Both the position numbers and the translations under genes were made by a program. A DNA stretch of 64,000 nucleotides from JACQCF01 sp043742785 (GTDB lineage: Bacteria; Omnitrophota; Gorgyraeia; Zapsychrales; Fredricksoniimonadaceae), in assembly GCA_043742785.1 (NCBI GenBank), contig JAYTXU010000006.1, positions 1 to 64,000 on the forward strand, given 5' to 3'. The first letter of the stretch is position 1, and the number at the start of each line of letters is the position of its first letter. The notes under the pieces are model-generated. The model was not told the DNA's origin and did no database searches. It worked only from the letters and a program-made list of their open reading frames with translations. Below, in pieces: positions 60,904 through 64,000 of this stretch.

Positions 60904-62167
60904 GTTGTATTTTCTGCTTGTTTTTAGTTTCCTACTACCACTAGTGGGATTCTTCTTCTACGCCACAAAATATCATGTAGTATTCTTTTATTTAGCTGGA
61001 TTATTAGCGGTTGTTATTGTTTTATTAATTATCTTCCATCGTCGTCTTTCCCAAAAACAATCATTGATTGTTCTTCAAAAAGAAGAATATTTTGAAAAAA
61101 CAAATATGCTGAAGGCTGAACTCAACGGGGAGTGGCAGAGTATTGAAGCTTTTCGGAGAAAGATTATTAATTATTCTCAGTTAAAAAATTTGACTGAGAA
61201 ATTAAGCTTATGTTTAAGTTTGGATGAAACATCTAATGTTTTATCTGCAGAAATTGGGAGGCTTTTTGGACAAAAAGATATTACGGTGATTCTTTATCTT
61301 TTTCATTCAAAGTTGGGAGAATTAGGAATTTATTCGTCACAAAAAGGACAGATGCAGATTAATCTAAAAGCTAAAAAAGGAGATCTATTCGATCAATGGG
61401 TTGTTAAAACACTACATCCTTTACTTGTCGAAGATGCTAATAATGATTTTCGTTTTGATGTCGATAAGGTTTCTTTAGAAGATGCTCGTGAAATTCGCTC
61501 AGTGATTAGCGCTCCTTTGATGGAGGGTAAGAAGATTTTAGGAATATTGAGAGTGGATAGTTCTCTACCTTGTCATTTTACGACAGAAGATCTTCGCTTT
61601 TTAAGAACTATTGCAGATTTGACTTCAATTGCTGTTGAAAATGCTCAATTGTATCAAAGCTTGGAAGAGTTAGCTATTAAAGATGGTTTAACGGGGCTTT
61701 ATTTGCGTCGGCATTTGATGGCTCGTTTTGACGAAGAAATTGCCAGAAGTTTGCGCAGTAAACATGATCTTTCTTTTTTGCTCATAGATATAGATTTTTT
61801 CAAGAAATATAACGATACATTCGGACATATTGCAGGGGATATTGTTTTATGTAATGTAGCTGATCTTTTAAAGAAAATCTTTATAGAGCCAGGAGATTTA
61901 GTGTGTCGTTATGGGGGAGAAGAGTTTTGTATTCTTTTGCCAGATTGTACTAACGCAAAAGCAGCTGGATTAGCTGAAGAAGTTCGTAAAAGCATTCAAA
62001 ATCAGCAGATTGTCTTGCGTCGACAAAAAACGAGCATAAGTGTCTCTATTGGAGTGGCTACCTTACCTAAGGATGCTAGACTTAAAGAAGAGCTTATTCT
62101 AAAAGCGGATGAATCTCTTTACAAAGCTAAGAGAGGAGGCCGTAATCAAGTATGTTTATCCTCTTAA
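60872..62167 (+). CDS. Diguanylate cyclase with two membrane helices, GAF and GGDEF domains
   Basis: 431 residues if TTG 60872 is the start; TTGs at 60896 and 60905 are alternatives and no ATG is near. Two helices (about 10-52), a GAF domain (about 110-260, PLLVEDANNDFRF, SVISAPLMEGKKILG), and a GGDEF domain with KDGLTGLYLRRHL, DIDFFKKYNDTFGH and the active RYGGEEF. The product-inhibition I-site (R-x-x-D, five before GG) is absent: the sequence reads EPGD. Makes cyclic-di-GMP. Confidence 0.9.
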   Translation: MISKPKKPLFKLYFLLVFSFLLPLVGFFFYATKYHVVFFYLAGLLAVVIVLLIIFHRRLSQKQSLIVLQKEEYFEKTNMLKAELNGEWQSIEAFRRKIINYSQLKNLTEKLSLCLSLDETSNVLSAEIGRLFGQKDITVILYLFHSKLGELGIYSSQKGQMQINLKAKKGDLFDQWVVKTLHPLLVEDANNDFRFDVDKVSLEDAREIRSVISAPLMEGKKILGILRVDSSLPCHFTTEDLRFLRTIADLTSIAVENAQLYQSLEELAIKDGLTGLYLRRHLMARFDEEIARSLRSKHDLSFLLIDIDFFKKYNDTFGHIAGDIVLCNVADLLKKIFIEPGDLVCRYGGEEFCILLPDCTNAKAAGLAEEVRKSIQNQQIVLRRQKTSISVSIGVATLPKDARLKEELILKADESLYKAKRGGRNQVCLSS

Positions 62168-63177
62168 TTATTCTTATGGTTGTTTTTGTTGGAGTGATGT
62201 TTTATATCATTAAGCTTGTTGCATTTCAATTAGAACAAAAAGCTGATGAAGATATTTTGAAATCAAAACAAGCGTATCAAAATATTATTGAGCAAAAAGA
62301 AAAAGCGTATATTGAGAAAGGTCAATTGGAAAAAGAAGCAGCGCAGACATTTACTTTGTATGAAATGACTAAGAGTATTAGCAGCCATTTAAGTGAAAAA
62401 GAAGCTTTTGATATCTTTATTCAGAAACTCAAAGAAAATATTTCAATAGAAGATTGTCAATTAGTAGCTGATTTAGGTGGAAAGAATATTCTTAAGGAAA
62501 AGATAATTCCTGAGGGGTATGGCATGTTTACTCTTAAAAGTAAGGAAGAAGATTTGGGATTTCTTGTTTACAAAGGAGTTTCAGAGAGAGATAAAGATAA
62601 ATTTAATATTCTGGCACATCAATTTTCTTTAGCGTTAAAACGTATTAAACTTTATCAAGATCTGGAGCGTTTGGCAGTAACCGATGGGTTAACTAATGTC
62701 TATACTCGTCGACATTTCTTAGAGCGTTTTGATGAAGAAGTTAAGCGTGCAGCTGCCAAGAAGATTAAGCTATCTTTGTTAATGCTAGATGTGGATCATT
62801 TTAAAATGGTTAATGATCAATTTGGTCATTTGGCAGGGGATTATGTCTTGAAAGAAGTCGGATTGGTTATTAAAGAAAGCATTCGTGAGATTGATATTGC
62901 TGGTCGTTATGGAGGTGAAGAGTTTTGTATTGTGTTACCTGAAACGGATTTAGAGGGGGCTTTTTTGGTGGCAGAACGTATTCGTAAAGTTACTGAAGAG
63001 AGAATGATTAAAGCTTATGATGCATCCATCCGCATTACATTAAGTATTGGTGTTTCCACCTATCCTTCAAATGGTAAACAAGTCGAAGAGCTTATTGATA
63101 AAGCTGATTGGTCTCTTTACCGTGCCAAGAGTCAAGGGCGTAATTGTGTCGTAGCTTTTGGAAAATATAATCAATAA
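62152..63177 (+). CDS. Membrane-anchored diguanylate cyclase with I-site
   Basis: 341 residues. One N-terminal helix (MFILLIILMVVFVGVMFYI), a coiled helix, a degenerate GAF-like domain (about 70-165) and a GGDEF domain: TDGLTNVYTRRHF, DVDHFKMVNDQFGHLAG and REID-IAG-RYGGEEF, where REID is a complete inhibitory I-site. Starts 16 bp inside the preceding cyclase gene. The pair looks like a duplication in which only one copy kept feedback control. Confidence 0.92.
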   Translation: MFILLIILMVVFVGVMFYIIKLVAFQLEQKADEDILKSKQAYQNIIEQKEKAYIEKGQLEKEAAQTFTLYEMTKSISSHLSEKEAFDIFIQKLKENISIEDCQLVADLGGKNILKEKIIPEGYGMFTLKSKEEDLGFLVYKGVSERDKDKFNILAHQFSLALKRIKLYQDLERLAVTDGLTNVYTRRHFLERFDEEVKRAAAKKIKLSLLMLDVDHFKMVNDQFGHLAGDYVLKEVGLVIKESIREIDIAGRYGGEEFCIVLPETDLEGAFLVAERIRKVTEERMIKAYDASIRITLSIGVSTYPSNGKQVEELIDKADWSLYRAKSQGRNCVVAFGKYNQ

Positions 63178-63186
63178 ATAATTTTT

Positions 63187-64000
63187 ATGAGAATATCTTC
63201 AAAAATATTTTTACTTGTAGCTGCGCTTCTAGGATTTTTAGGGGGAAACGCTTTTATGTCTTGGCAGGAGATTAATAAGATTAAGGGAGAATTTAATGAG
63301 GTCGTCAAAGATGATTTGACCTTGATGGAATCCGCAACAACACTTAATGAGTTGCAGTTTAAGAAAGAGATTATTTTTGAGAAATTGATAAGTTCTGCAG
63401 AAGAATTGTCCTTTGGAAATGCTAATCAGAGCAGGCGGCAATATTTGTTGGATTATACAAAAGATTTAAACAAACAATTTCAAGAACATGCTTTTCTAAC
63501 GAATGAAGAGATTGAAAAAGTCTTAAGATTGTCGGGTTCTTTCAAGGCTTTAAGTCTAATGTTTGAAGATGTTAAAGAAACAATGATTCTTTATGATCGA
63601 AAGATAAAAGGTATTTTTATGGCGGTTTCTGGAAGTGGGTATCAGCTTTCTATGGAAGATCTAGATCAAGTTGAGTCTGGGCAGGCAGTTCTTTCTAAGA
63701 GTCTTAAGAAAGCATTAGCAGAAGTTTGGTTAAAAGTAGATGGATCAGTAGAAAAAATTAATTTATTACAGAAGAAAAGTCAGAATATTTTATGGATCAG
63801 TTTAATTATTAGTTTGATTTTTTCTTTAATCTTAGCTTCTGCTATTATTCGACGTATTCATATTTCTTTAAAAACTTTAGTTGAAGGGGTGAGGGCATTG
63901 TATCAAGGGCAATTAGGTTCTCATGTAGAGATTTATTCCTCGGATGAGATAGGGGAATTAGCTAGAGCATTTAACCATATGAGTGATCAACTTAAAAGTT
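63187..64000 (+). CDS. HAMP-containing membrane sensor, 3' end outside window
   Basis: About 271 residues are visible and the frame is still open at the last base. A first helix (residues 4-25, KIFLLVAALLGFLGG), a periplasmic helical sensor region of about 170 residues, a second helix (about 200-220, ILWISLIISLIFSLILASAI) and a HAMP domain (RIHISLKTLVEGVRALYQG...DEIGELARAFNHM). The cytoplasmic output is missing; a methyl-accepting, histidine-kinase or GGDEF domain is possible. It begins 9 nt after the second cyclase, so all three signalling genes are likely one unit. Confidence 0.85.
   Translation, partial: MRISSKIFLLVAALLGFLGGNAFMSWQEINKIKGEFNEVVKDDLTLMESATTLNELQFKKEIIFEKLISSAEELSFGNANQSRRQYLLDYTKDLNKQFQEHAFLTNEEIEKVLRLSGSFKALSLMFEDVKETMILYDRKIKGIFMAVSGSGYQLSMEDLDQVESGQAVLSKSLKKALAEVWLKVDGSVEKINLLQKKSQNILWISLIISLIFSLILASAIIRRIHISLKTLVEGVRALYQGQLGSHVEIYSSDEIGELARAFNHMSDQLKS

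Overview
The window looks like a chromosomal segment of an uncultivated, probably diderm bacterium; my best guess is the Omnitrophota (OP3) lineage of the PVC group. The guess rests on a huge secreted multi-module protein at 51350-57496 whose N-terminal and C-terminal regions resemble, from memory, Omnitrophota hypothetical proteins. Supporting traits are the mix of Firmicute-like gene orders (hrcA-grpE-dnaK-dnaJ with CIRCE; Sua5/YwlE-rpiB-glyA), tatA-tatC, SPOR and L,D-transpeptidase envelope proteins, and compact operons with 4-bp ATGA overlaps. No rRNA is present, so the taxonomy is inference. Base composition by eye is about 40% GC.

Layout. 1-1611: the end of an integrated element (large serine recombinase) that has cut comM/yifB after about 75 codons. 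1769-5062: a TMTC-like glycosyltransferase with TPRs, lying between two 63-bp direct repeats that each carry a promoter-like sequence, then a DUF212 membrane protein and a LysM L,D-transpeptidase. 5065-7651: accA, rlmN and a small exported protein. 7777-7956: tRNA-Ala(GGC) and tRNA-Leu(CAA). 8028-16760: a long operon with a cysteine desulfurase, birA, bioF, a bioH-like esterase, bioC, bioD, bioA (no bioB), mnmA and a MORN-like exported protein. 16776-20667: pgi, an ABC ATPase-permease fusion joined through a palindromic repeat, tatA, tatC and a terminator. 20695-23767: a 16-codon lysine-rich peptide gene, hemW, a polyprenyl synthase and a DUF2059 protein.

23843-37742: a purine and one-carbon block with purB, purC, a PurS-PurS-PurL fusion, a LOG-family gene, purQ, purM and purD. 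It continues with a Sua5/TsaC-YwlE-like phosphatase fusion, rpiB, glyA, nrdR, a bifunctional-nuclease gene and a CCA/poly(A) polymerase. 37783-43025: a secreted unknown, ygfZ, a cystathionine synthase/lyase, a TPR-SPOR protein, miaA and hflX. 43037-51196: a heat-shock regulon with two CIRCE operators, an N-domain-less ClpB, a metal-permease-like gene, a shortened HrcA, GrpE, DnaK, DnaJ and a zinc-ribbon protein.

51350-57496: the 2048-residue exported protein, with a signal peptide, a conserved-looking N-domain, a metallophosphatase module resembling class III FBPase, several beta-rich or helical modules and a conserved-looking C-tail. Its modules are separated by eight short motifs ending in Ala-Met. 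I regard this as the likeliest undescribed system here. 57628-64000: a DUF1015 gene, accD, a MalK/UgpC-type ATPase, two GGDEF diguanylate cyclases and a truncated HAMP sensor.

The genes cooperate in clear ways: AccA and AccD need the biotin made by the bio genes and attached by BirA; purine synthesis is coupled to GlyA one-carbon supply and to NrdR; HrcA acts on its own promoter and on clpB. Several REP-like palindromes are scattered through the window (7753, 18797, 19653, 29511, 52009), two of them inside reading frames.
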